A DNA stretch of 64,000 nt from Tribonema minus (taxonomy: Eukaryota; Sar; Xanthophyceae; Tribonematales; Tribonemataceae): positions 186,001 to 250,000 of the forward strand of contig JAFCMP010000009.1 of NCBI GenBank assembly GCA_017506865.1, written 5' to 3'. The notes below the pieces were generated by a model. The model saw only the letters and a program-made list of their open reading frames with translations, searched no databases and was not told the DNA's origin. Positions 27,137 through 39,326 of this stretch are shown here, in pieces. The position numbers and the translations under genes are program-made. Each line of letters begins with the position of its first letter. Positions within the stretch are counted from its first letter, which is position 1.

Positions 27137-30100
27137 GTGCACTGTTCAGGGTGAACGTTGAGTTGCCGCAGGTGAAATTGCCTTCTTCGTTGATGATGGC
27201 TCCACCAAACTCTGCAACACAACCAGAAACAACCAGCAGACTACTGCTTGGTGTATGCCACGATCGGTCACATATTGCACAGACATGGCCACGCATTTGG
27301 AGTAACTGAGGTGCACCCAAACCACAAAACACTCGTGCCACAGCATGCGCGTGCAATTGGGCACTGCATCGCCTCACATTGCGAGCGAGCAAACTAAATG
27401 ACTCACGTGTTGCTGTGTTGTAGGTGAAGGCCGAGCTGCTGCAGGTGACAGTGCCTAGACTGTTGCAGATGGCTCCACCATCATCTGCAACACAATAGAA
27501 TTCAACACGCTGCTGGATTGTTGCCACAACTGATTTCAGACTGGACAACCATCGTCATACATGCAGAACAAATCAGGTGTGCGTCTCAGCGCTCAAGTCA
27601 TGGCATGTGCGCACCATTGGGGATGTCATCGCCCCCTTGCATTGCAACTGCGAAACAAAAGGAAGACTCACAACCTGCAGTGTTGGAGGTGAAGGTCGCG
27701 TTGTGGAAGGTCAGAGCGCCGCCGTAGTTGTTGTAGATGGCTCCACCAACCTCTGCAACAGAAACAAAAAGACCAGTCATAACGCTGCTCAGGGATGCCA
27801 TGAATATCCCAGCATGCACAGACGTCACCAATCATTTTAAGCGCCTCACCTGCACCATTAACATGACGCCCACGTCACGGCATGTATGCACCCCTGGACA
27901 CAATCTCGCAACACAGCACGATGAGCAAACAAATCGATGACTCACCATGTGCTGTATTGGAGGCGAAGGTCGATCTACTGCAGCTGACCTCGCCAGCTGC
28001 ATTGGCGACGGCTCCACCTTGGTCTGCAACAGAACCCACACAAGCAATCAGAATGATGCTCAGTTGTTGTTGCCCTTGACTCAATTCTCACTCTGCACAG
28101 CCATCACCACACATATGAAACTTGAGATGCGCCAGTCACAGCACGGGTATGTCATCATGACGGCATGTGCGTCTTGGCACGCATGCGCCAGTGGGCATGG
28201 CATTGCCTCACATCGCGACGGGCAAAGCATGACTCACCTGCTCTATTGGAAGTAAAGGTCGATGTGATGAAATCACTGGAACCGCCTTCATTGTAATGGC
28301 GCCACCTAGAGCTGCAGCAGGACCGAACACGAGCAATCAGAGCGGTACTTGGCCCGTGCCACGATTGGTCCCCAAATTGTACAGCAGTCACAACGCGGTT
28401 CACAGAGAAGGCAGGTGTATCGGTCACAGCATGCTTCACGCCACGCCATACGCAAGCCATCGGGCACGGCATGGCCGCACACCAAGTCGTGCAAAAAGAA
28501 GTGGTGACTCACTCTGTGCTGTGTCAGAGCTGAAATGCGCAGGTCACAGCATGCCCACGTCATCGCATGCATGCACTATCGAGCATGGTATCTCCTCACA
28601 TAGCAACATGCGAGACTGAACGATGACTCACATCCTGTGTTGGAGGCAAAGGTCGAGTTGCGGCAGGTGAAATTGCCATAGTGGTTAATGGCTCCACCGT
28701 AGTCTGCAATGGAATCTCAACGAGCAGTCAGAGCGCTGCGTTACCAATGCCGTGATGAATGCTAGCATAGGACTCGAGCAGGAAATCCCATTAGCAATTC
28801 TTTTGCGTTTGCATGATAGGCAAGCACTGCTGCACATCAGCGGCCACTGGACAACGGAAGCGACGCACTCACATCCGTTGTTGAACGAAAATCTGGATCC
28901 AAAGCAGTTGAAGTTGCCCGAGTTGCTAACGGCTCCACCACGAAAGGGTTCGTAGTATCCGCCATCTGCAACAAACAACACCACAGACGCCGCCGCTCAT
29001 TTCACAGATTCAGCTGCGCCGGTCATGGCATGTACATCCTGGAATGCATGCACCATCGTGCACGCTTCAAACAGCAATGCGCAGATCACATTGATGACTC
29101 ACATCCTGCTATGTTGGAGGTAAAAGTCGATCCAAAGCAGTCGAAATCGCCTATGTTTTCGACGGCTCCACTTTGCTCTGCAACGAAACAGAAACCAGCA
29201 GTCAGAACGTCGCTTGACCACCTCCACAGTTGATCCCACAGTGCACAAAATTGCCATGCTTTTCAAATATTTCAGGTGCGCCGGTCACGGCAAGCAGGAG
29301 TCAGAGCATGCGTGCGTCATGGGACACAAATTCGCCTCACATTGAAATATATAATTGATGACTCACGTTGTGCGGTGTTGTTGGTGAATGTGGATGTGGT
29401 GCAGGTGAAATAGCCACTGTTGTGGACGGCTCCACCGTAGCCTTGATGGCCACTGTCATCTTCATATGCAACAAATCAAAACGAGCAGTCAGAACGCTGC
29501 ATGAGCCGTGCCACAATTGATCGCACAATGCATAGATGTCGTCACGCGTTTCAAAGACCTCAGGTGCGCCAGTCACAGCACGCTCACATCACGGCATGTG
29601 CACGGCATCGGGTACGGCATCGCTTCACATCGCCACATGCAGAGCAAAATGGACTCACTTGATGCATGGTTGGCAGTGAAGGCTGAGTTGCTGCAGTCAA
29701 AAGAGCTGTTGTCGTTATAAATGGCTCCACCATCTGCAACAGAACAAAAGCGAGCAGTGAAAACGCTGCTAGATCAATGCTAAAATGGAGCCTGCTAGAT
29801 TGATGCCACAATAGAGCTCAGAGTGCACAGATTGGTACCATGCTGTTCACAGAATTCAGGTGCGCCAGCCACTGCAAGCTCAAGTAACAGTGTACGCCAT
29901 CTGGCACGGCATACGAAATCGCCTCACATTGGCAACACGCCACCCAGAATTAGACTCACCTACTGCTGTGTTGTTGGCAAAGATGCATCCAGTGCAGATG
30001 GAATTGCTCTGACGGAAGTTGAATATGGCTCCACCAAAATCTGCAAAGAAACCAATAGAGCTATCAGAGCAGTGCTTGACCGATGCTGCAATTGATCGCA

Positions 30101-30589
30101 AATTGCACAGATGTATACGTCGCCACGCGGTCCAAAGGATCCTCGAGCCAGGTGCGCTGGCCACTCAGTCTGCATGCTCACGTCACAGCATGCATGCACC
30201 ATCGAGCACGGCACCGGAACTATGACTCGAATTCTGGGAGGCGGGTGCAACTTGAAGCCAGAGTGTACTCACTTGTAACTCTGTTGGAGGTGTCCATGGC
30301 ATGCATGCACCATCGGGCACGGCATTGCCTCACATCGCATCATGTCAGGAACAGGATAACGTCACTGCTTCAAATAAAGGCGGAGGACCGAGCCGAGCAG
30401 CTAATGTAAATTCGCAGTGACGCATAGCCTGAGTGCTCCATCTTGCATATCTGCAATAGAGCCAGCACAGTGACTGTAGCTGACCCGCACACATTCAAAC
30501 GAATGGCTCGCCTGCAGCATTTTTGAAGAAAGCTGAGGAGCGGCTTTTGACGTTGCCCCTGTTGTAGATAGCTCCACCATGTGAAGACG
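27137..30589 (-). CDS. Array of PMP-repeat micro-exons
   Basis: Clean micro-exons lie at 27137-27211, 27407-27484, 27672-27752, 27946-28023, 28632-28703, 28873-28965, 29103-29177, 29367-29459, 29659-29733, 29960-30040 and 30512-30589. Each is 72-93 bp, a multiple of three and phase 1 at both ends, and encodes one rung such as FGGAIINEEGNFTCGNSTF, VGGAIYNNYGGALTF or FGGAIFNFRQSNSICTG. One further exon, 28238-28311, is 74 bp and breaks the frame. Most donors read gtgagtca and most acceptors tgttgcag; the exon at 30512 appears to use a GC donor. Intron sequences are also repeats of each other ('cacagcatgcatgcaccatc', 'cggcatcgcctcacatcg'), so whole exon-intron units were copied. Confidence 0.75.
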
Positions 30590-30849
30590 CTGTGGACAAA
30601 GTGCACATTCAGTTTGCAGGATTATGTTGGCATGCTGCGAAGAGAGCCCGCGGCGTCCTACGCTTGCTTATAACACTGCAAACACCAGAGTGACACACTG
30701 GCACTGTGCTGCACATGCATTAGTGCTCTCGCAATCAAGAGGTGTATCAATCTCACACACACACACACATGCCGGGAGGCTTCACGCTTCAGTGTTGCTA
30801 GTATTAATCGCAGTCTCTAATTTGCGAGGTCGGAGTAACAATCGCTCAC

Positions 30850-31327
30850 CTCGGTTGAACCAGAACTGGCAACCCTCCAGTAACAGCTGCCCACCTTTGG
30901 AGACCTTCACGGCTCCACCTCCAAGGTTATCATTCTCAGCCGCCTCAGCAAATCCGTCCCTGAGCCGAAGGTTTCGCAGCGTCACGGAAGCACCCGCCTG
31001 CACGCGTATCAGCTGAGTCTCGTTCCGCCCCGAAATTGCAGCGACCTCTGAGTCCGTGTCGACACCGGTGATCTCAAGGGAAGTCCTGGGGCCGACGATT
31101 ATTGGTTCGGTGAGCCCCACAAACCCTTGCCACTGTACTTTGATGGTCTGATTCAAGCACGCCGCCGCCTCTGCAAGCTTTATCGCAGACGCATGGTCAT
31201 CGATGGTGTGAGGAGGTGGCTTGCACACCGGGGCAACAGGGGCCGCGGTCGCTCTCAGGCCTGCAGTCCGGACCAGCGCAGCCCAGGCCCAGATGACAAG
31301 TTTTCTCACTAACTGTGTCAGACGCAT
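30850..31327 (-). CDS. First exon of the surface protein: signal peptide and beta-helix cap
   Basis: The ATG at 31325-31327 begins MRLTQLVRKLVIWAWAALV, a basic start plus hydrophobic core, followed by Ala-rich residues and APVC, a plausible signal peptide. Pectin-lyase-like rungs follow (IIVGPRTSLEITGV, IRVQAGASVTLRNLRLRDG, GGGAVKVSKGGQLLLEGC). The donor is g|gtgagc in phase 1, matching the micro-exons. An earlier non-ATG start in the same frame was not chosen. Confidence 0.65.
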
Positions 31328-31639
31328 GGCAACTGCTTGGGGGATGCCTGCACCTCTTGCTCCTCTGCGCCACCTGGCTCCGACAGACACAATCGCAAAC
31401 AACCATAATCATTGTCAGGCCTTGCAAAATCAGCACACAACGGGTTGTGGTGGTATAGAGGTGGCATTTTCTCCGGGCACTGAGCTCAATACTGCTGCGC
31501 CTTTGTGCATGCAAGTACATTTTTTTGTATATGATCAGCTGGCTGAACAAGTGCAGCCCGCTGATAGCTGCGGATATGTCATGCTTCTCAGTTCCTACTT
31601 TTTGATCACTTGGTGGTCCGTGCTGCCTTCACGTTTCAG

Positions 31640-32215
31640 GGATCTTGAAGTTCATGGCACAGGAGTGCAACGTGCGGCTGCTCTGCGGCCCTGCTGCTCC
31701 TTGCGTTGCTATCGCTGGCACTCTTGATTGCGCTGCTGCTGCTTGCGGCCCTGCAGTGCATGTATTACATCAAAGATGCATCATTTCATCAGGGGTGAAT
31801 TTTCAAGAATTTTCCAGTGGTGAACCGAAGAATAAGACCATATATGGTAGACGACCTGTCGCCGGCGTCGTCCATCAGCTGGTATACACTTCGCACAGTA
31901 GCGACGGGAGCCGAAACTACTGTTATCGCTCGCTTCACATACCAGGACAAGGACTCAGCTGCGCCGATGCGGATTGCCCAGTAAATGGCAAGAACGAAGA
32001 TGTCACGGCAGAAGCTGAACCGCGCGAAAGAGTGGACCGCAGACAGGGGTACGCTTTGTCACGGCCCCGCTACGTGCAGCGATTTATGTCCTCGAAGCCA
32101 CCGGCGAAGCAGTCCTGGAGGGTTTGGAGAATCCTCTCGAGCTTATCGATGGACTAATCGAAGGGCGGGGAGATCGCCACACACGGTTTGAAAGCGAGGA
32201 GGCGAAGGCAGCTGA
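31640..32215 (+). other. Coding-like segment with a strong membrane helix, family unknown
   Basis: One frame reads CSAALLLLALLSLALLIALL and, after an in-frame TGA, YMVDDLSPASSISWYTLRTV and TTVIARFTYQDKDSAAPM. A different frame then carries FVTAPLRAAIYVLEATGEAV up to a possible donor (gaag|gtacgg). This looks like worn coding sequence of a membrane protein. I do not recognise it. Confidence 0.3.
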
Positions 32216-33721
32216 AGGTACGGCCAATGCTAGCAACAGCAGCATGTTGGGTGTGGAAGATACTTAGTTTGTTTGACAACCTCAATAGCTAACCTGACTT
32301 AACCTGAAAAGCACAAATTACAAAAGCAAAGCATCAGCAGGACCTGGGTTTTGCGCAGGCGTGTAGTTCACTTGTGAGGCTCCAAGCATATGCTGGTTTC
32401 CAGCAAAGTCATCACAGGTGCAACAGCGGACGAGGTCATGAAGGTAACAATGCATCTCGGCGTAGCTGCATGACGGAGTGGACCACGCAGCACACGAGTT
32501 TATGTGGTCGTCGATTCAAATCGGCAGACAAAGCGTATTGATGTGTGGGTGTTGGATGCTGGGGGGGCTCATGACATGGGATAATGAACACTGATATATG
32601 CAGTGCAGTGAGTGTCAGCTCGGGGGCAGTTCAGCTGCGACAACAACGGTTTGTGAAGACATCTCATTGTGTTCATTCATTCAAGAAGCACCACCAGGCA
32701 TGCACAGTAACTTGAAGAGTGTATCTTGCGCATCATGCGGATTCAACACTCGGTGCCACTGCTACTGCCTCAATCAGCGCGCTTCAAGCTTACGGAAAAC
32801 AGCAGCTCATTCAAATGCTTGCACTGCGTGCCCGTGTGCCGGATGTTTACAGACGTTATGGACTGGGCCGGAGTAGGGTAGGCCTCCCGTGAAATCCCCC
32901 TCCCCTGTTCCTTTTCTTGCTCACATTTTATACATGACATCTTGACAAGCTTTAAAAGCAGCTCAAATGCTTGCATTGCGTGCCCGCAGGCTTAACTGGT
33001 CGTTTAACCATTTGCGCGTAGCTGAGCTAGGTCAACGCGAACTCGCCACCCTGTGCAAGCACCTCAAGATGATGTGGAAGTGCCGCATGTGCACCCCTGC
33101 AAGCTGGCGCCTTGCACTGCGTGCTGGCAGGCGCTCCTTGTGCGTAGGAAACGTCGCAACGTTGCAGAGAGGAAACAAACTCATGTATAAGTACATGAGA
33201 ACGAACAAGGGATAAGTGACGCTCTCTGTTTTCTGTGATCGTGTCTGGGTACTCTCAGCTGATGATGTTCACATGCAAGATTGGAGCTTTGGAGCTTCGC
33301 GCATTTTGTTGCATTTTCAGGTAGAGCTCTGGTGACTTTGTGAAAAAAATCCAAAGTCTCAGATTCATGTATACCCATTGATCATTTTCATCATGATATA
33401 TCAGCAGCTGGATTCAGGGGACTCAGCACAGGAAACACGGCAAATTTGCACACTCGCTGAATCAAGTAAGCAAGATTTGCTGACAAAGCAGCCCCACAAG
33501 GCAGCATAGAAAATACAACAACAGACGATGGCTCCGCACGAGTGTCGTTTCTGATGTGCAATTGTGTGTACATGGAAATTATACATATCGTACATGAGAA
33601 GCGATGCACACTGTGTCCGCAATGAGCTGTAGCTGGTGACCATGCACCCGTTCGCGGAACACTGCGCACAGCAAGCACATTTCAGCATCTTTGGCACGCG
33701 TGGGTGTACCTGATCACTCAC

Positions 33722-34212
33722 AACCTGCACCCTCCGCCTGCCTCATCCGCGCTATTAGCCCCAATAATGCGACTGGCTATTGGTATAACACCACAGAACA
33801 CATCCAGAAATTTCGCAGTTTGGAAGCCGACCCTGTCTGCATCCAAGAGGAACCGCCCCTGCGCATCCTGGAGGAGTTCGTGGACATCGTCACATACACT
33901 ATCGTAGCTGGCTGTGACATCAGCAGGCCCTGTCATCCCGAAAACTGCCAGGGCCTTGCGAGCAAGTGCCATTTTCGTGCCTGCTAGCACTGATGGGTCA
34001 GTTTCGCTGGCCAGCGCAGTCCAGAACTCGAGCCTGCCACCATCTTCCACCCTTTGCTTCGACTGGTTGAACTCTGCAACTGCAGTTGCGTTGAAGCAGT
34101 CAACTGCCCTCCATTTGGCTGCCCAAAACTCATCCTTGACAATGATTTCGGCAAACTCAATGATGCCCGGCATGTGCATGAGGCCCATCACTCTAAGGTG
34201 CATGGCGTTGTC
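33722..34212 (-). CDS. Exon of an unrecognised helical protein
   Basis: After the acceptor tgttcttgcag this phase-0 exon encodes DNAMHLRVMGLMHMPGIIEF, then AKWRAVDCFNATAVAEFNQS, GRLEFWTALASETDPSVL and FLLDADRVGFQTAKFLDVF. It ends at the donor tt|gtgagt. The joint to the exon at 36171-36386 is in phase and reads naturally. It is mostly alpha-helical with no catalytic motif I can name. Later exons are not identified. Confidence 0.5.
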
Positions 34213-36170
34213 CTGCAAGAACAGACGCAGTGGACAACCTCTGTAAGAGAAAGCGGGTGAAAGTAAAAAGGACCACACGTTTCAGCAGCAGAAGTGCGTG
34301 TCACAGTGCTGAGTCTTGGCTCAAACCTTAGCGCAGCAGCGGCGTGCAACACTGCAGATGGCAGCACGCGGCATCAGAGCTGCACCAGTGCCTGCTGCAG
34401 CATTAAGTAAGCCTCGTACTTCTGTGTCAGCTGCGAGCGGCGCCTCAGTTGCAAGTCCTCGTGGCACACCAGCAAATATACACGTGCACAAAGAACTACC
34501 CCCTTGCCAATTATGTGCAGGAACACTATCTGTGAGTCAAAACACAAAAGCAATGCAAACTACGGCTATGACATGTGCACAAGTATGGGGCAGCTTGGAC
34601 GGGACTCGGTATGCGCAGATAAGTGCTTGTGCAAGTGAAGAGTGAATAATTACTCTGCCCTGAGTGTGCGGGCCCTGAACATGAGATCTATTGACCCCTC
34701 CTGGTCTCAGATGCCAAGCAAATGATATCGGCGCCAATGCCTCCAAGCCATCGCAGAGCCGGTCTAGGCTTCCTGCCGGCGACGGCAGTTTGTGCGCAAT
34801 AATTGCAGCAAGAGGAGCCCGTGATGAAACTTCTATAAACAGGGCGCTCTCTTGCCATGACAGTCGCCAACCACCATTGCGTACTGCCTACCGCACACAA
34901 ACCAGAGACTACCCAGATTTTTTAGATCTGCTGTTGATGAAGATGGCTATCTTTTCGGCATGTCGGTGGCTGCAACCTTGATGGAGCAAGACCTGCAACT
35001 GGTAACTTGCAGCTCTATCATCACCTCGCAGCAGCCACTCTATTCACTCAGGAATGTAATAGTATGTGTATTGAAAAGCTTCGACTTGCGCATCACAGCT
35101 CCCATGAATGCAAGTACACCAATGTGGTGTGAGCATCCATTCTGTGCATCCACACTGCAGCGCATCAGGTGTGACAGACATCCACACTGCTGAGCATCAG
35201 GTGTGGCACTTCAAGTAATCCGCACAACTCGGTCAGGAACGAGCTGCGTGAGAGTTTGCTCTTCCGCGGCATCAGCGACACAGAAACAAGGTACACTCAA
35301 AGACGGAGATGACACTTTAATGTGGTCACCGACGTGTCGACTGCGCTCGATAATTGAGAGGCGGACGCCATGACCGAGCTGTCGTCAGTCATCCACTACT
35401 ATCAAATAAATTGCAGAGTTAGCATGGCTGCCACTGTGGGATGCAATAGCACACGGCAGGATGTAGAAAGGTGCTGGAGCAATGATACTGGAAGCAGGCC
35501 AGGTGCTGCAACCTTGAATGCCCGCCTGTGCAATTCTTTGGGGCTACGCCGAGCAACTGCACAGCAGTGAAACAAATTGTGATGTATCGCCTCTTGTGCA
35601 ATGGCCACCATCACTGACGTCAATCGCGTCTGACCATTCGTAAGCCGACACAGGCTCAGCTAGATTGAAGGTGCTAACCAAGTGAGTATGCTGCGCTGTG
35701 ATGGGTATCTGCGCCATATGGAGTATGAGTTTTGTGGAAGGAGTGGGTGCGCTACCGCTTTACATCTGTGGAGCGACTGAAGAGCCCGTCATGCTGCAAC
35801 AATCATCGATGGCAGATGATTCCCAGATTGGCCACAGCATTCGTATTTCGTGCGAGCACGAAGAGGTGTGAAGCTTCGATTTGACATCATCAGCGGCAAA
35901 TGTGCAACACCGTACTACTGCATGTCTCCTACTGCTGCTACACCTACATAGTCGATAAACATCGACATGGATCTGCGGGTGGCTTTTTTTTTGACTTAAA
36001 CACAAGTGCATGTGGATATGCAAGCTCCAACACCCAAGGAAGACTGGTAAAAGTGGTTCGCAGACCTGCAGACCTGCAGATGCACCTTGGTGTGAGTACC
36101 TAACATAGCTGGTCGCTGATCGATCGGACAACAAACGTTGACAGTGTGGGGCATTGAAAAATACGCGCAC

Positions 36171-36386
36171 CTTCTGGCGTTCCAGCATCACCCAATCATG
36201 TTCCGCAACTAGCTCGTTTTTTAGCAAGCGGGCCATCTCCTCGGCCAGGTCAGCTCTCTTGACCGCCTCCGTCGCCATGTGTAGCTGCACCGGGTAGTCG
36301 ATGACCACGTCCACCACCTCCCTGCTGATCTTGCCCTCCAGCATTCCATCCAACGCGTTGGTGATGGCAGACGCCAGCCTTTCCTC
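36171..36386 (-). CDS. Upstream exon of the same unrecognised protein
   Basis: 72 whole codons between the acceptor cttgacag and a gtgcgc donor. It encodes EERLASAITNALDGMLEGKI, VVDVVIDYPVQLHMATEAV and AEEMARLLKNELVAEHDW. Composition, length and phase are those of a real exon. A charged helical domain is predicted, family unknown. Confidence 0.5.
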
Positions 36387-36616
36387 CTGTCAAGTAGGAG
36401 GAACAACCTTTGTCAGCCGCGCTGCTGCAAAACGGTAGGTGCTGCTATGACCGACACACAGAGAGAGCATCTGACCGGCAGGCAGCAGCAGCAGGAGCAG
36501 CAGCACATGGATGATAACCAGTTTGAAGGAAGCGGGAAGCAGTAGAGGGGCAGCAGAGACGACGGAAACAGGACGACAGCAGCAGCTTAGCCTCAGGTAC
36601 TGCACTGGGGACTCAC

Positions 36617-36745
36617 CCCGACTACCGCCACAGCGGTGCCCCTCCGAGAAGCGCATCGCCCTAAGAAGGGCACGAAGGAGCTCACGAGGGGCACACCCAC
36701 GACCAGGACCAGGGTGGGAAGATACAGTCGCATCATCTCGGCTAC
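36617..36745 (-). CDS. Probable membrane-helix exon of the same gene
   Basis: The frame MMRLYLPTLVLVVGVPLVSS then FVPFLGRCASRR ends at a good donor (gtcg|gggtgagt region near 36617). A hydrophobic helix followed by basic residues suggests a membrane anchor upstream of the exon at 36171. The upstream boundary is uncertain and the link to that exon is inferred. Confidence 0.3.
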
Positions 36746-36862
36746 CTCAAGAGAGTCATAGTTACTCCCGCGCTTGGTTGTATTCCTTCACTTTGACATT
36801 CAGAGCACTGGGCAGAAATCACTTGCGTCAAGTCAACACACGAGCTGTACAATACGAGAAAG

Positions 36863-37204
36863 AGTGGCAGCGATCAGTTCTGGCGAACTGTCAAGCGAAT
36901 CATGTCGGGAACTAGGGATGGTCGCTTCAATGGCGAGCCTGTGAGAGTTCGTGTGTTGGTGGCAGCGGCATATGGCACCAAGGCGGCCATGTCCGCCAGT
37001 CTGGCATCTTTTCCCACCGCCACTCCCTTCGAAATCCCACCAGAGAGCACTATCAGCATATTTGCTCCAACAGCTGCAGATGGCGTCACCTTGCAGCTTA
37101 ATGACAAGGAGTGGCAGGAGCTGTGGAACAACTTCCGTACCCATACGCAGTTGCAGCTCAAGGACGCAGTGGGGGAATATGTGTATAGGGTGTGTGGCGG
37201 TCAG
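36863..37204 (+). pseudogene. Second Crinkler-like ATPase gene, exon a
   Basis: The frame reads SGSDQFWRTVKRIMSGTRDG, then VRVRVLVAAAYGTKAAM, a strand like the sensor region after Walker B, then LQLNDKEWQELWNNFRTHTQ and DAVGEYVYRVCGGQ. It ends in phase 0 at g|gtaaga (37205). This order (FW-T-V-K, then 'L-A-A-x-Y-G', then 'E-W-x-E-L-W', then 'Y-x-x-x-G-G-Q/H') matches the second half of P-loop domains in Crinkler-type proteins. Walker A and B exons for this copy were not found upstream. Confidence 0.5.
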
Positions 37205-39236
37205 GTAAGAAATATGTTTCTCACACGTTGGATCCTGAGTGGCGCACATCAATGTACCTTGCACTCTTAGCAAGCGGCACTCCAGCCAAGATTCAGGCCA
37301 TTGACGACGAGACCAATATAATATGCTGGTGAATTCACAATGGTTGTTTGACCATGATTCATTCCTAGTAGCATCATGTGCCAGATTTGCATGTGTTGCG
37401 GCCACTGTCACTGGTTTTAGACAACATGGCGTGTGCACTTCAGTCCTGGCACTCCATATTTACTTTGTGTTGTTGTTTTTCATAAACGCATCCTGCGCAT
37501 CACGCAGTCAATGTTCAACACAGCACCAACACAGCCATTGTATTATTATTGAGGCATCAATTGGGGTAAACCATTTCAAGATGAGCACAATGAACGGATC
37601 AATATTTGGTTTTTTCATGGATTGTTGGTATGTGCATGCACATGCAAACAAGCTGTTGCTGTCAGCGACGTTCCTTCTCTTCATTGTTTCTTTAAAGGTT
37701 TTCCAAAAAAGGCGATCGGTGTTCGTGAGCATGAACACCACAGTATCATATTTCTGCAGCATGGCAGTCATGCAGCTGGTGTCACAACAGGCGCTGTGGA
37801 CCACTCGCATGAGCTTCACAACAGCAAAGGTTAGACAATCGTGCAAGTAGGGTGCCATTCAACAACATCACAGATGCTTGCAGAGGTTGCTTGCTCATTA
37901 GTTATGATCGATTTCGATATTCGTCATCATTCATAGCCTCTCTTTTGGGTGGCCACCTCTCTGTTGATGTGCGGTCAGCCAAGATATCAGACAAGTAGCC
38001 AGAGAGTCGGTCACTGGCACGAAATACAAACAATTTATTGCCAAAATGGTTGCACACGCACCATACTTGTCTGTTTTTCTGGCAGGGGCAAACATACTGT
38101 CAGACAAGCATTGTTATGCCTGCTTATTGAATATGCGTGGCTGCGCCGCCATGGCGTCTGTGCTGCTGGAAACCGCAGCAACATTCAGTGCACCTTTCAA
38201 CGACCTTTTCTGCTGGTGCCTCACCTTTGAGGCCCCTACAGGCCTCCTCGCATGTTTGCAGCATAGCCCACAATACAACAATTTGCTCTAAGGCCTCATC
38301 TGCAGCACTGCAGATAGCAAAGCCTTAGCATGTACACTCTTGCTGGCGCGTTCCATGCCCCTTGCCAAGACTCCAATAATGTCTTAGCCTGGCCGCATCA
38401 GGCACCAAATGCACTAATTGTGATTGTATACATAGACTTTTGTTCAAGTAGTTGAACGCGTCGTTTACTGGCGCTGCACATCCCATTGTAATTGAGCTGC
38501 TAGACCATACTGTTTGGCCTTCGTGCGGTGGCAACGCTTTGCTAGTGATATGAAACGGAGAAAAGGAATGCTCTCTGTTGCTATTGCATGAGCCGTTGCC
38601 TTCAGCTGGACAAGTGCAACAGAGCCAGGGGCAAGGGATCATGCCAAGGGACCATGCAAGCAGTGCATGCTAGCAAGCGGACGTAGCTTTGGCGAGGCTG
38701 GAAAGCACTTGGGAAGCTTGAGCATGATTGTGTAGTCGTCTGTTGCAGCAAGAGGGCTGAAATGACGACAGCATCTGTAATGATGACAGCAGCTGCCGCT
38801 AACTTGCCTTGGGCCACATATAATTTTAAAGATTTACAAGTGTGCCATATGTGCGGCATACTTTTGCTGAAATCTACATTGAAACATGTGATGATGGGTT
38901 CTTGCCGACCTCTAGCGAACAATCTTGCCTCAAAGCATCAGATGCATCGCGTTGGCAACATCGTGCATATTTGCAGAGTTGAACGATTTCTGACTTTGTC
39001 ATTTTGGGACCGAAGCTGACTGAGGTCATACAGCCGTGTCGTGTGATAATCTGCCTGTGGATAACCTGCACTTTTGGAAGATCTGCCGGGTCTTCTCAGG
39101 GGTTCCACTCAGAAAATATCAGATAACCTGCCCATTTTCGGATAGTTTTCCGGTGGGGACCGACCGACCTAGACTAGTAGTTTGCCGCAAATGTTTAGTA
39201 TCAGGAAGTGCTCAAATGCAATCTATGGTCATGCAG

Positions 39237-39326
39237 GTCGGCCTTCTTTCCAATCTGCCTGGACTACCTCCAAGAACAGCTCACCCTGGCCCTTCAGGAA
39301 CCAGAGCACATCGACGCCAATGCAAT
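39237..39326 (+). pseudogene. Second Crinkler-like ATPase gene, exon b (frameshifted)
   Basis: After the acceptor tcatgcag the exon starts VGLLSN in phase with exon a. The coding signal then slips one base and continues CLDYLQEQLTLALQEPEHID to a donor at|gtaagt. One base gained or lost near 39254 explains this. The outgoing phase (2) fits exon c. Confidence 0.45.

Larger units (their letters stand above)
23303..31327 (-). pseudogene. Surface-protein gene: signal peptide, PMP-type beta-helix, Cys-rich stalk, multi-pass membrane domain
   Basis: A multi-exon gene read from 31327 to 23303. Order: signal peptide and first beta-helix rungs (30850-31327), at least ten micro-exons each carrying one 'GGAI...F..N.A' PMP repeat (27137-30589), larger repeat exons (26131-26280, about 25742-25911, 25252-25675), a cysteine-rich stalk (24905-25163), then TM helices (24613 downwards) and a C-terminal tail ending at 23303. 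This architecture is widespread in algae and oomycetes, where the cytoplasmic half resembles TRP-like channels. Breaks: an in-frame TAG at 25398-25400, a 74-bp exon that breaks frame (28238-28311), a 1-base shift near 24990-25000 and a shift near 23670. The gene looks recently disabled, although sequencing errors could explain the single-base shifts. Function in adhesion or sensing is inferred only. Confidence 0.7.

Noticed and set aside
27137..30250. CRISPR-like array (regularly spaced repeats)
   Set aside because: The repeats are exons and introns of one surface-protein gene, with splice sites and PMP-repeat coding. They are far longer and more diverged than CRISPR repeats.
32505..32530. 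tRNA-like T-arm (gtcgattcaaatcggc)
   Set aside because: No acceptor stem or anticodon arm could be formed around it.
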